Source of the DNA: Lampris incognitus
Lineage: Eukaryota; Chordata; Actinopteri; Lampriformes; Lampridae
Length of the DNA stretch: 64,000 nt
Direction of reading: 5' to 3'
Assembly (NCBI RefSeq): GCF_029633865.1
Contig: NC_079211.1
Span: forward strand, 149,515,901-149,579,900
Below are positions 46,366-58,300 of this stretch, one piece after another. Each line of letters opens with the position of its first letter. Position 1 is the first letter of the stretch. The notes under the pieces were generated by a model that was not told where the DNA came from, made no database searches, and saw nothing but the letters and a program-made list of their open reading frames with translations. The translations under genes were made by a program, and so were the position numbers.

Positions 46366-48236
46366 TAGTCAGCGTAGCTTAAGAGAATGGTGGATAGTGT
46401 CTGTCAGGTCTGTCAGTAATAATGCAGCGACCCGACTGTCAAATCACACCGTTTTAATGGAAGCTGTTGCCGCTGCACAGGAATGAGTATCAGCATTTGA
46501 TTGTTTGGTCTAGCTGAGATTTCCCCCCATACAAGACTGTATAAGTCTGAGATTTGAATTCGTTCTGTATTTTAGTATAGCCCTTATAGTATAGCCCTAA
46601 ACTGATAGTCCACGAAAATCAAGGTCTGGGTCAGCAGAACATCTTACGTTAATACAAGTTAATACAAGTTAAAACAACTGAAAAAAGATCAACCTGAAGA
46701 AAGAAACCCAAACACGTCGTGCTGAACTCATTCTCAGTCTCAAAACTGTCCCAACACAGCAGAACTGAAGCCGTGAATAGATGTGAATGTACTTATGTAC
46801 AAATTACACGTCCCCATACCTGCGCACAAAGAGCTGTGGTACAGCTACAGAACCTTCACCTCATTTACATCAGAAAACATCTTTGAGAAGTAAGTGACCG
46901 CAAGAGCAAAATGACAAACATGTCACAAGTCGAACTGGACTACACGTTTTCCTTTGTTAATTACATCGCGTCTGTTTCTGTAGTCTGGAATTCTGTTCTC
47001 GTTGCAAAATAGTGACAAACGTAAACGGAGTTATATAAAAAGACCCAATGTGATTCCAGCTGCATCACAAAGAACCCACAATCTGCCACAAAACTACCTG
47101 AGTGTGCACTGCCAAGGGACAAAGTAAACCACAAAGAACCAAACGTCTCGTCCGCTGACGTGTTCTGACTCGGTGGGGGGGGGGGGTATCTGAAGGCCTC
47201 GCGTGTCTTGTGATATGATTTGAAACATCGTGATGCCCTTGCCCTCGCTCTGTTGGTATTTTTTGGGCCTGGGTGGAACTGTTGTGTGGCAGTTACATCT
47301 GGCATGTGTAGCATGTGCAGTTCACTTTCAGTGGGTCCAGTGACATTTCCAGATGTTAAATGAGATTTCTGAGATACTTTATTGATCCCCGTAGGGAACC
47401 TGTGCTCTGCATTTAACCCATCCTGGCTGCGTATGTATGGAGATGTGTACGTAAATGAGAATGTGTGTGTGTGTGGGGGGGGGGGCACAGCAGATGGCCA
47501 TTCACATTGAGAGACCCACACTCCAAATGAGACCACATATTTAAACCACCAGCATTAACTAGTCAAATTCAATACAGATTTATAGATGGCAGCTCAGTTA
47601 AGTGATCAAAAAAGTTTGCATTGTATTTAGCTGGCCTGTAGATATTTAGAAGAGGACTTCAACCGACGAGCCGCATTTTCAAAAGAAGCACATTTACATA
47701 AGATCTCTCGCGCGCTGGAGTGAATCATTAACCAGAATGGCAACGCCGCCGCCTCCTTTCTTGTGCTTTCTGGTTTTGCTAACAAAACCCACGTTGGCGG
47801 GGGTTGGCTCAGTAAGGACAGTTGCACTTTTGTCTTGGTCGAGCCAAGTTTCAGTTAAAAGCAAGAAATGGAGATTGTGCTTGATGATAAAATCATTGAT
47901 TACAAAATGTTTTTCCTGCCACCGACCTGATGTTCAGTAACGCTGAATTTAACGTGTTAAGAGGATCTCTGCCCGATATTGTTTTTGCAACAGGCTGCTG
48001 GCACACAACTGGAGACACACTAGACAAAGTAGCTGTTGGGGTCATTGTCGGTGGTCACATCAGAGAGAAAACAGCCGACCGCGGTGGTCCGGGTGTACAC
48101 TTCCTCTGATGACAGACACAAGTTAAGGAACAAGCAAAACGACAAACTACACTATTCAACCGTCGATGACCGAAATCAAAACTGACTTGGTGTTTGGCTT
48201 TGCTAGGGTTGTAGTACTCAGGAATCAGGAACACTT
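46366..48236. other. Intergenic stretch with a SINE C fragment
   Basis: 47371-47430 (GAGATACTTTATTGATCCCC to TTTAACCCATCCTGG) is the 3' end of SINE family C, minus strand. A (GT)n and poly-G run sits at 47463-47485. No gene was recognised. Confidence 0.5.
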
Positions 48237-48520
48237 CCCAGATCGCAAAATTGCTGTGGCCCGGACCCGTCCCACACCCACACTTTCATCCGGCCCACAT
48301 ACTGCGTGGAACGATGCCACTTGGGCGGTCCACTCCTGTTTGCCAGATCTGGGCCAGAACCAAGCCATAGCAATGCCACATATTTGCCAAAGGTGGCCCA
48401 TATTTGTTTTGTGATATTTGGACCGTATTCACCATTTACCACACGGGCCTCTTCAGGGCCACATCCAGATTACATGTTGCCGAGGGCACTGTGTCTTTGC
48501 CAAAAAAGGCCCACATTTGA
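48237..48520 (+). mobile_element. Short repeat family M, copy 5 (3' truncated)
   Basis: CCCAGATCGCAAAATTGCTG at 48237. The body matches the other copies up to AAAGGCCCACATTTGAT, after which it stops. Confidence 0.75.
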
Positions 48521-48584
48521 TAAACCACACTTAATGCTTCTCTGTTTTATTTATAGCACTTTGAATTGCTGATATGTGTTATAC

Positions 48585-49590
48585 AAATATCGGGAGTGGC
48601 AGAGAAGTATGTAGGAGTGGTGCAGGATATGTATGAGGGAAGTGTGACAGTGGTGAGGTGTGCAGAAGGAGTGACGGATGGGTTCAAGGTGGAGGTGGGA
48701 TTACATCAAGGATCGGCTCTGAGCCCTTTCTTGTTTGCAATGGTGATGGACAGGTTGACGGACGAGATCAGGCAGGAGTCTCCATGGACGATGATGTTTG
48801 CGGATGACATTGTGATCTGTAGTGAGAGTAGGGTGCAGGTGGAGGAGAGCCTGGAGAGGTGGAGGTATGCACTGGAGAGACGAGGAATGAAAGTCAGTAG
48901 GAGCAAGACAGAATACATATGTGTGAATGAGAGGGAGGACAGTGGAATGGTGAGGATGCAAGGAGTAGAGGTGATGAAGGCATATGAGTTTAAATACTTG
49001 GGGTCAACTGTCCAAAGTAACGGGGAGTGCAGAAGAGAGGTGAAGAAGAGGGTGCAGGCAGGGTGGAGAAGAGTGTCAGGAGTGATTTATGACAGAAGGG
49101 TACCAGCAAGAGTTAAACGGAAGGTTTACAAGATGGTGGTGAGACCAGCTATGTTATATGGTTTGGAGACAGTGGCACTGATGAAAAGACAGGAGGTGGA
49201 GCTGGAGGTGGCAGAGATGAAGATGATAAGATTTTCATTGGGAGTGATGAAGAAGGACAGGATTAGGAAGGAGTATATTAGAGGGACAGCTCAGGTTGGA
49301 CGGTTTGGAGACAAAGCAAGAGAGACAAGATGGAGATGGTTTGGACATGTGTGGAGGAGAGATGCTGGGTATGTTGGGAGAAGGATGCTGAATATGGAGC
49401 TGCCAGGGAAGAGGAGAAGAGGAAGGCCAAAGAGGAGGTTTATGGATGTGGTGAGGGAGGACATGCAGGTGGCTGGTGTGACAGAGGAAGATGCAGAGGA
49501 CAGGAAGAGATGGAAATGGATGATCCGCTGTGGCGCCCCCTAACGGGAGCAGCCAGAAGTAGTAGTAGCAGAAGTAGATATGCTATACAA
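48585..49590 (+). pseudogene. RTE-like LINE reverse transcriptase, 5' truncated
   Basis: A long open frame (stop at 49543) begins inside the reverse transcriptase domain: YVGVVQDMYEGSVTVVRC, GLHQGSALSPFLFAMVMDRL, TMMFADDIVICSE (FADD catalytic motif), KVSRSKTEYICVNERE, YEFKYLGSTVQSNGEC, RVPARVKRKVYKMVVRPAML, PGKRRRGRPKRRFMDVV and EDRKRWKWMIRCGAP. The 3' UTR is very short and ends in (TAG)n at 49558-49580. The N-terminal endonuclease is missing, so the copy cannot move on its own. Confidence 0.85.
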
Positions 49591-49737
49591 ATAAATTAGC
49601 TTTGCCTAGTTTATGGTGTTGTGGTTTGTAATATTTCATTTTGGAATTCAGGAAACACTGACGATATAAATCCTGAGCAAACCCGGTACCTCATGAATGT
49701 GAATTTTATGTAAACAAATAAAAAAAAGTAGTTTAAT

Positions 49738-50580
49738 ACAAGTTGGTCTGTTGTGTTCGTGTGAGGTGAACATACAAGTTGGTCTGTTGTGTTGGTGTGA
49801 GGTGAACATACAAGTTGGTCTGTTGTGTTCGTGTGAGGTGAATACAAGTTGGTCTGTTGTGTTGGTGTGAGGTGAATACAAGTTGGTCTGTTGTGTTGGT
49901 GTGAGGTGAACATACAAGTTGGTCAGTTGTGTTGGTGTGAGGTGAACATACAAGTTGGTCAGTTGTGTTGGTGTGAGGTGAACATACAAGTTGGTCTGTT
50001 GTGTTGGTGTGAGGTGAACATACAAGTTGGTCTGTTGTGTTAGTGTGAGGTGAACATACAAGTTGGTCAGTTGTGTTGGTGTGAGGTGAACATACAAGTT
50101 GGACTGTTGTGTTGGTGTGAGGTGAACATACAAGTTGGTCTGTTGTGTTGGTGTGAGGTGAACATACAAGTTGGACTGTTGTGTTAGTGTGAGGTGAACA
50201 TACAAGTTGGTCAGTTGTGTTGGTGTGAGGTGAATACAAGTTGGACTGTTGTGTTGGTGTGAGGTGAATACAAGTTGGTCAGTTGTGTTGGTGTGAGGTG
50301 AATACAAGGTGGTCAGTTGTGTTGGTGTGAGGTGAACATACAAGTTGGTCAGTTGTGTTGGTGTGAGGTGAATACAAGTTGGTCAGTTGTGTTGGTGTGA
50401 GGTGAATACAAGTTGGTCAGTTGTGTTGGTGTGAGGTGAATACAAGTTGGACTATTGTGTTGGTGTGAGGTGAATACAAGGTGGTCAGTTGTGTTGGTGT
50501 GAGGTGAACATACAAGTTGGTCAGTTGTGTTGGTGTGAGGTGAATACAAGTTGGTCAGTTGTGTTGGTGCGAGGTGAACA
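49738..50580. repeat. 33-35-bp minisatellite, about 24 units
   Basis: Unit ACAAGTTGGTCTGTTGTGTT plus GGTGTGAGGTGAAYAT. Units are 35 bp (..GAACATACAAG) or 33 bp (..GAATACAAG), with T/A and CTG/CAG variants at fixed positions. Long open frames on the minus strand (HTNTTDQLVCSP) are by-products. Confidence 0.95.
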
Positions 50581-50964
50581 TGCTCCTTTATGGGCTCCTG
50601 TGCTTTGACAGATCCAAGAGTCACTGACAACAAACTTTTTCAGTTGGCAAGAGAAGAACAACTCTAGAATTATACTTTTGTAACTGTCAAAATTGCAGTC
50701 AGACCAGATCAGATTCACCACGGCAGTTTTCTCCAGGCTTGTGACCCGGCAGAGCAGGTCTTAACCAAACAGGTTCTCCCTGAATAATCCAGGTCCCCCT
50801 GGCATCCATCCATCACCATACCAAGCATCTTAGTTTACCAAATCACTGCACCGCGTACTGAGGATGGAAAGCGTGGGGGTGAGTGGGAAGACAGTGTTTT
50901 CCTTAAACTCGTCCCCCTGAACCTTTCCATAGAGGAGAAATCAACATTAAAATCAGCTGAACTA

Positions 50965-51420
50965 GGGGCGCCCGGGTGGCGTAGCGGTCTGTTCCGTCGC
51001 CTACCAACACGGGGATCAGCGGTTCCAATCCCCGTGTTACCTTCGGCTTGGTCGGGCGTCCCTATGGACACAATTGGCCACGTCTGCAGGTGGGAAGCCG
51101 GATGTGGGTGTGTGTTCTGGTCGCTGCACTAGCGCCTCCTCTGGTCGGTCGGGGCACCTGTTCAGGGGGGAGGGGGAACTGGGGGGAATAGCGTGTTCCT
51201 CCCACGCGCTACGTCCCCCTGGTGAAACTCCTCACTGTCAGGTGAAAAGAAGCGGCTGGTGACCCCACATGTATGGGAGGAGGCATGTGGTAGTCTGCAG
51301 CCCTCCCCAGATCAGCAGAGGGGGTGGAGCAGAGACCAGGGCAGCATGGAAGAGTGGGGTAACTGGCCAAGTACAATTGGGGGGGGAAAGCCAAAAAAAA
51401 CAAACCCCAAAAACGGCTGA
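50965..51420 (+). mobile_element. SINE family B, full-length copy
   Basis: CGCCCGGGTGGCGTAGCGGT (A-box region), GGTTCCAATCCCC (B-box), GTCGGGCGTCCC, CTGCACTAGCGCCTCCTCTG, CCTGGTGAAACTCCTCACTG, GTCTGCAGCCCTCCCC, and an A-rich end. Confidence 0.9.
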
Positions 51421-51522
51421 AGTGAAGGAGATCCAATTTAAAACTCTAACAGTGAGTTGGTAGTCATACAATTGTTGGTTTGTTGCCAGCCCATATTAGC
51501 ATTGTGTAAAGGTTTGCTGATG

Positions 51523-51569
51523 ATCCTGTCCTCCTCCTCCTCCTCCTCCTCCTCCTCCTCCTCCTCCTC
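51523..51569. repeat. (CTC)n microsatellite
   Basis: About 15 CTC units. Confidence 0.95.
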
Positions 51570-52030
51570 ACCACCTTACTGACATTGCTCTGACAGGGAA
51601 GCATTTAACTTTTCTCTCCTGTACAAGTCGGAATTCGGCCCCTTAAAATCAAACACAAAAGAAAAAGCCCGCAGACGAAACCTTTCGTAGGTAGATGTTT
51701 TATAGGTAGTGTAGTGCAGTACTGTTAATTTGGCACGTGACAGTTTTGATTAGAGGTTACACGGCAGAAACACACAAACCAAACCACACATTAATGTCGA
51801 CAGTGCACGGAGCAGTTTACACACAATAAATAACCGGCTGGACACGGAAGGAGACGACGGCGTTTTCTTTACATGAACCGACTTACCGGCTGGCACTCTG
51901 GATATTTGGCACTTAGTGAGGAGAAAACGGCGCCCCCTATACACACGAGTCCCTCTACAAAACAGTGTGCATAGGTAGCATCTTAATAAACTATACAAAA
52001 ACCCCAAGTATTAATACAACATCCGTCCTT

Positions 52031-52552
52031 CATGACGTCCACATGCTCCTGGTCCTCGTAGTTGTCCCTTGACGTCCACATGCTCCTGGTCCTCGTCATT
52101 GTCCCTTGACATCCACATGCTCCTGGTTCTCATCATTGTCCCCCGACGTCCACATGCTCCTGGTCCTCGTAGTTGTCCCGACGTCCACATACTCCTGGTT
52201 CTCATCATTGTCCCCCGACGTCCACATGCTCCTGGTCCTCGTAGTTGTCCGCTGACGTCCACATGCTCCTAGTCCTCATCATTGTCCCTTGACGTCCACA
52301 TGCTCCTGGTCCTCGTCTCTGTCCCCTGATGTCCACATGCTCCTGGTCCTCATAGTTGTCCCCTGACGTCCACATGCTCCTGGTCCTCGTAGTTGTCCCC
52401 TGACTTCCACATGCTCCTGGTCCTCGTCTCTGTCCCCTGATGTCCACATGCTCCTGGTCCTCATAGTTGTCCCCTGATGTCCACATGCTCCTGGTCCTCA
52501 TAGTTGTCCCCTGACGTCCACATGCTCCTGGTCCTCGTAGTTGTCCCCTGTA
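52031..52552. repeat. 37-bp minisatellite, 14 units
   Basis: Unit GACGTCCACATGCTCCTGGT plus CCTCGTAGTTGTCCCTT, spacing exactly 37 bp over the first units (52034, 52071, 52108, 52145). Variants are CATCATTG, GTAGTTG and GTCTCTG. Confidence 0.95.
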
Positions 52553-52634
52553 CCACTGAGGAGTAACGTGGCAACCTCTGCTGTACATATAGTCAGTTTG
52601 TTGCAGTGCTTAAAATGTCAAAATCAATATTTCT

Positions 52635-53050
52635 GGGGCGTCCGGGTGGCGTGGCGGTCTATTCCGTTGCCTACCAACATAGGGATCGCCAGTTCGATCC
52701 CAGTGTTACCTCCGGCTTGGTCGGGCGTCCCTACAGACACAATTGGCCGTGTCTGCGGGTGGGAAGCCGGATGTGGGTATGTGTCCTGGTCGCTGCACTA
52801 GCGCCTCTTCTGGCTGGTCGGGGCGCCTGTTCAGGGGGGGAGGGGGAACTGGAGGGAACAGCGTGATCCTCCCACGCGCTACGTCCCCCTGGTGAAACTC
52901 CTCACTGTCAGGTGAAAAGAACCAGCTGGTGCCTCCACATGTATGGGAGGAGGCATGTGGTAGTCTGCAGCCCTCCCCGGATCAGCAGAGGGGGTGGAGC
53001 AGAGACCGGGACGGCTGGGGAGAGTGGGGTAGAAATCCAAAAGAAAAAGA
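52635..53050 (+). mobile_element. SINE family B, full-length copy
   Basis: GCGTCCGGGTGGCGTGGCGG, CCAGTTCGATCCCAG, CTGCACTAGCGCCTCTTCTG, CCTGGTGAAACTCCTCACTG, and the A-rich end CAAAAGAAAAAGAAG. Confidence 0.9.
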
Positions 53051-53580
53051 AGAAACTCAGTATTTGTGCCGTGGGGTTTTAGGTGTCTCGGCTGCAGGGA
53101 AGTGTAACGACAGACAACAGATATGAAGATGGCAGCACGTGTAGAAATACTGATTTACAGCTTCTGCTGCTTCTGCCAAGGGAAAAGCTTATTCACGAGG
53201 AGCTTATTTCATATTTGCATACAAAGGCACAATGGTTTGATCCCTCGGCAAAGACGGCAATAAAGGGACACATACGCTGATAAAAGGCACAACAAGTTCT
53301 GCAGTAGACTTCTCGGGGACGCTGAGCAACGTCCTGCAGCTCTTCATTCGTCAGTCATGTCAGGTTTGACCAGGAACACGATAAACAAGGTTTCATTGGC
53401 AAAATCATTTTTCAGCACTTACATCCATTTGCCACATATAGATATGTCTGCAGATACAACCACGCACACACGCACACACACACACACACCCGCACACGCA
53501 CGCTAAAGCTGGCACGATTATACTCCGAGTGAGGTCCAGCCAGCACATTGTTCTCAGTTGGGTTCTCCCTCTGGTCTCTC
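53051..53580 (-). other. Probable RhoGEF 3' UTR start
   Basis: No other gene recognised. A short (CA)n-like tract at 53461-53505. No clear poly(A) signal could be chosen. Confidence 0.35.
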
Positions 53581-53771
53581 TCAGAGATACACAATGTTCT
53601 CCTCTCCTCCATCCTCCCCATTCTGTCCCTCCAGGAAGAGGTACGCCTCTGGAGTGAGGAGGGGGGTGAGTGAGGCCGAGGAGGGGTAGTCGTCCTCATA
53701 CAGCCCCAGGCCGGTGACCCCTGCCCTCCACGAGCCCAACGGAAAGCCGTCCAACGCCGGGCTGACATCTG
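53581..53771 (-). CDS. RhoGEF last exon with stop codon
   Basis: 191 nt after TTTTACTGCAG: TDVSPALDGFPLGSWRAG, LYEDDYPSSASLTPLLTP, GEENIVYL then TGA. Confidence 0.8.
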
Positions 53772-55265
53772 CTGCAGTAAAACACAGTGGAGACGGTGTT
53801 ACCGGGGAAACTGGACGGAGCTGTGGCAGCAGAAGCTTAACGAAGCTCATCTAACATGAACACCATCACGGCATCGTTATGTGACAGGAAATATCATACT
53901 AAGAACATGTCAGTAGTCATCCAACTTTAAGATAAACTTCGAGCAAATAATAAAAAGTCCCTTATCCAAAATCTCCAAAATGGAGCCAGTGAGAATGATG
54001 TCATATCCTGTATACAGGATGTTAAAACTGCAAAAATGACACCCAGGTAGTAGAAAACTTGAATTATCCTCTAAGTTGTGTTTCAGTCACATGTGTTTAG
54101 GTGGATAAAACCCTGAATGTAGGCCTGTGTGTGTCCTGCGTCATATGTCCATACGTTCACATCAGTGAGACAGATGGACAAACACTGACTCACATCCAAC
54201 AAGATGTATCGCTCTTTTCGGTCAGCTGGTGACCATAAATAACAGGTACCACAGTGACCTGAGTGTATGATGATGTTTTCTCTCTTTTCTGTAAATTACA
54301 TCTGAAAAGTGGGGTCAAGTATTAGAATTTGAAGTGTCATTACACGTTTACGCCAGCAGAGAGCGCCAGTTATCTGTAGCGTCAAGCTGCAAAGCGGTGC
54401 ATGGACTTCTCACCATGAGATGGTTAAACGGTATCAGAAATGCCATTAGGGCTCCAGTTTAAACTCTTTTTTTTTAATTTTAGTATCTAATTTATTGCTT
54501 ATTTTATATGAATGACTCATTTGTTTACATTTTATTAATTCTATTTTACTTTAAAAAAATTTTTTTTATTTAAACGACAATGTGAAAGATATTTTCTGGT
54601 TTTATTCAATGTGTTTTCAGTGCACTGTTGTCAAATAGGTGGCATGGTGGCACAGTGGTTAGCCTGGTCGCCTCACAGCAAGGAGGTCCTGGGTTCGAGC
54701 CCCGGGGTAGTCCAACCTTGGGGGTCGTCCCGGGTCGTCCTCAGTGTGGAGTTTGCATGTTCTCCCCGTGTCTGTGTGGGTTTCCTCCCACAGTCCAAAG
54801 ACATGTAGGTCAGGTGACTCGGCCGTACTAGATTGTCCCTAGGTGTGAATATGTGTGTGTGTGTGTTCGTGTGTGTGTGTGTGTGTGTGTGTGGGCCCTG
54901 TGTGATGGTCTGGCGGCCTGTCCAGGGTGTCTCCCCGCCTGCCACCCAATGACTGCTGTGATAGGCTCCAGCATCCCTGTGACCCTGACAGCAGGATAAG
55001 TGGTTCGGATGATGGACGGATGTTGTCAAATGGAACGATTTCCTTCCCTAAAACCAAGATCTAGTTTTCAGAAAGTCTTTCTCCAAAAATATGTGTTTGG
55101 GGAAAAAAAAACGGCGGTGGGGGTCGTCTCATAATCATCCATCCACCCATTATCCGAACCGCTTATCCTGCTTTCAGGGTCGCGGGAATGCTGGAGCCTA
55201 TCCCAGCAGTCATTGTACAGCAGGCGGGGAGACACCCTGGAAAGGGCCGCCAGGCCATCACAGGG

Positions 55266-55308
<43 letters not shown>

Positions 55309-58300
55309 ATACCTAGGGACAATTTAGTATGGCCGAGTCACCTGACCTACATGTCTTTGGACTGTGGGAGGAAACCGGAGCCCCCGGAGGAAACCCACGC
55401 AGAAACGGGGAGAACATGCAAACTCCACACAGAGGACGACCCGGGACGACCCCCTAGGTTGGACTACCCCGGGGCTCGAACCCAGAACCTTCTTGCTGTG
55501 AGGCGACCGTGGTAACCACTGTGCCACCCTAAATTCTCTTCATGTTCCATGTTTTATTTGGCAAACGCGTTTCCATCACAAGTTATTACATTACTTTTCA
55601 CCTCGAGCCAGCACCAAACGTTTAATGTAACTTTGCGGGGTTTTATTTGATAGTTGCTGTTTCCTTCCAGCAGTTTGGATTTTTTCCCTCCATTTGAAGT
55701 GACTGGGATGTAAATGCAGTTAGTGTTCGACATCCATGACCATAAAAGAAAAGAAAAGCAAGAGTAGGCGAGGCTGGATTACCGACTGGGCGAAGAGGTC
55801 AACTGCCCTCGGACCCCCTGGGGCCCCACGTTCGCTATTTGTTGATTGGTTTGGGATGATTTGATTAATTGTAAATTTGTCTGGGAATATGCACCATTTA
55901 AACAACATCAACTGAAATGACGGGGACCTTCAGAGGGGCCGGTATCCACTCTGTACGTTCACCATGTACAGAGGGTGGACTGGTCGGGTTGGTGGCCCAT
56001 AGCGGCCCCCTTGTGGGTTAATCCAGTCATAGTAAGGGAATCATACTCACTGCTGTTGGTCCTGCGTGGTTGTGCGCTGAGTGGGTGCACGGCAGAGCTG
56101 GTTGGCTGCGGGCCGCTGTGGCTAATGGCATTTTTTGGGTAGGTGGGGCCATCGGCGGGGGGCTGCTTGCTGTGCGCCTGGTTTAGCAGTGTGTTGAGGC
56201 TGTTATAGAGACTGGGGCTGAGGCCGCGGCCCGGGGCGAGGCCGGTGCCGTGGAGCGGGACGTCCTGGTTCTTCAGCAGCCCGGAGTGGAGACTCTGGTG
56301 TTGGTTGTTGATGTGGAGGAGGTGATGGTGGTGGGAGGGGAGGTGGGTTTGCTGTAGCGAGTGGAGCAGAGCCGCCTCGTTCTCATACACCGAACAGTCG
56401 CCGCCCAGGCTGCCTGAGCGATTGTGGCCAGACAACTGAAAGAGGAGGAAGAGTAGAAAGAAGGAGTGACAGGAGGAACACAAACATTCTGGGAGGTGGG
56501 CACCCTTAAAGGAATAGTTCGGACTCTTTGAAAACCGTTTCTGTTCTTTACTCACGGCTCATGCAGTCCAGATAGATTTTATTTTCTGTCATCCATCCTT
56601 CTCTTCATACCGGAGACAGCTCCAGCGTGTCAGCTACAGTTCAATGTAATTAATGGAGGACAAATCCACAATCCTCATTCAGTGTAAAAAAAACACTCCC
56701 AGGGTTCAGACAAAGCTAACATGATGCTAAGTTTCCGCTTGGTGTTTGCTGTGCCGTGGTGGAGCGACTCCTGCTGGTAGTCTCTTGTAGGTTGTGTGGA
56801 AGGAAGTACCACGGTAGGAAACATCTGTTAGCAATTATAAAAAATGGCCACACAGATGTGCTACAATAGACAGCAGTAGCATCACGTCAGCTTCGTCTGA
56901 ACCGTGGACAGTTTTACTGCACTGAATGAGGACTGTGGACTCGTCCCCAATTAGTTGCGTTGACCTCTTGATCGCATGCCAGGGCTGCGAGTCCGGTTTT
57001 AAGAAAAGGATGCATGACTGTTAAATGAAATGTACTAAATGAGCCAAGAGTCTACAACAGTAGACTAGAAAAAGGATCACAAATCTGCACTGTCCAGGTC
57101 CGAGTCATTATGCTGAGAAGTTCGAGATGAGACACAGATCTTCAAAATGCACTCGAAACCGAGTCCACACTTGAGTACTACAACCCTGAACTATTAAGAC
57201 TTTTTATTTGCTTAAGAAAATGCAAATCGCAAGGCACTGCAGCATTTCGACAAACCAGGAAGTAATTATTCACAGATCCTCCACCCGTGACATCACCGGC
57301 AGACATGATTTGCAATGGTGTTCCACAGACACACAGTTCTCAGTATATATATATAAATACATCCATCCACCCATCCATTATCCAAACTGCTCATCCTGCT
57401 CTCAGGGTCGCAGGGATGCTGCAGCCTATCCCAGCTGTCATTGGGCGGCAGGCGGGGAAACACCCTGGACAGACCACCAGGCCGTCACACAGGGCACACA
57501 CACACACATTCACACCTAGGCACAAGTCAGTCTGGTGATCCACCTGACCTACATGTCTTTGGACTGTGGGAGGAAACCGGAGCCCCTGGAGGAAACCCAC
57601 ACAGACACGGGGAGAACATGCAAACTCCACACGGAGGACGACCCAGGACGACCCACCAAGGTTGGACTACCCCAGGGCTCGAACCCAGGACCTTCTTGCT
57701 GTGAGGCGACCGTGCTAACCACTGTGCCACCGCGCTGCTATATATATATATATTTATATATATATATATATGTATGTAGCAAGAGAGAGAGAGAGAATTT
57801 TGAAAATCTTGACTGTTTAACTTTAATCTCTTCCCTCTGCTAATCTGTCCGTCGCTTGGCGTTTCCTACCTGGTAACCATCCAGCGGGATGAGAACAGGA
57901 AGGCTGCTCTGGCGGCCGTGTCTCCAGTTCTGGAACAGCCTCTGCTGGGCTTCGACCTTCTCCTTTTCCCTCTCCACACTCCTCTGGCCCTCCCTGAGTC
58001 TGTCAAGGTTCTGCTGGTACTCCTGCCGCTGGGCCTCCAGGGCCTCCCGCTCGCAGCGCAGCCGCTCTGCCTCCAGGTGGCACCGCCGCTCACGCTCCTC
58101 CAACAGGCTCTCCTGCTCGCTCTTGGAGAAAAGACCACTGGGCATGAGGAGGAGCGCTGCTTGCCTTAGTTATTTCAATGTTACTACACCTCAGAGTTGT
58201 TATGACATGGTTTATATGCTTGAAAATATAAATGTGAAAAAAAAATACCACGGTAAGATAGTTTTTTGGGGGTGGGGATTTCCTCCCCTTTTTCCCCCCA

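Noticed and set aside
46961-47536. 191-codon minus-strand frame
   Set aside because: Composition resembles intergenic sequence, it crosses a SINE C fragment and a G/T run, and no domain or splice support is visible.
49611-50343. Minus-strand frames up to 231 codons rich in HTNTTDQLV
   Set aside because: They follow the 33-35-bp minisatellite; every frame is open because the unit lacks stops. No gene.
49738-52552. CRISPR-like regular repeats
   Set aside because: The repeats are tandem without unique spacers and this is a vertebrate genome. They are minisatellites.
52011-52588. Minus-strand frames with repeated GPGACGRQGT/RTRSMWTS
   Set aside because: By-product of the 37-bp minisatellite; the 37-bp period rotates all frames.
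54650-54705. tRNA gene
   Set aside because: A- and B-box-like words are present but the acceptor stem and anticodon arm do not pair. It is the head of a SINE, as are 13780, 14600, 50970 and 52640.
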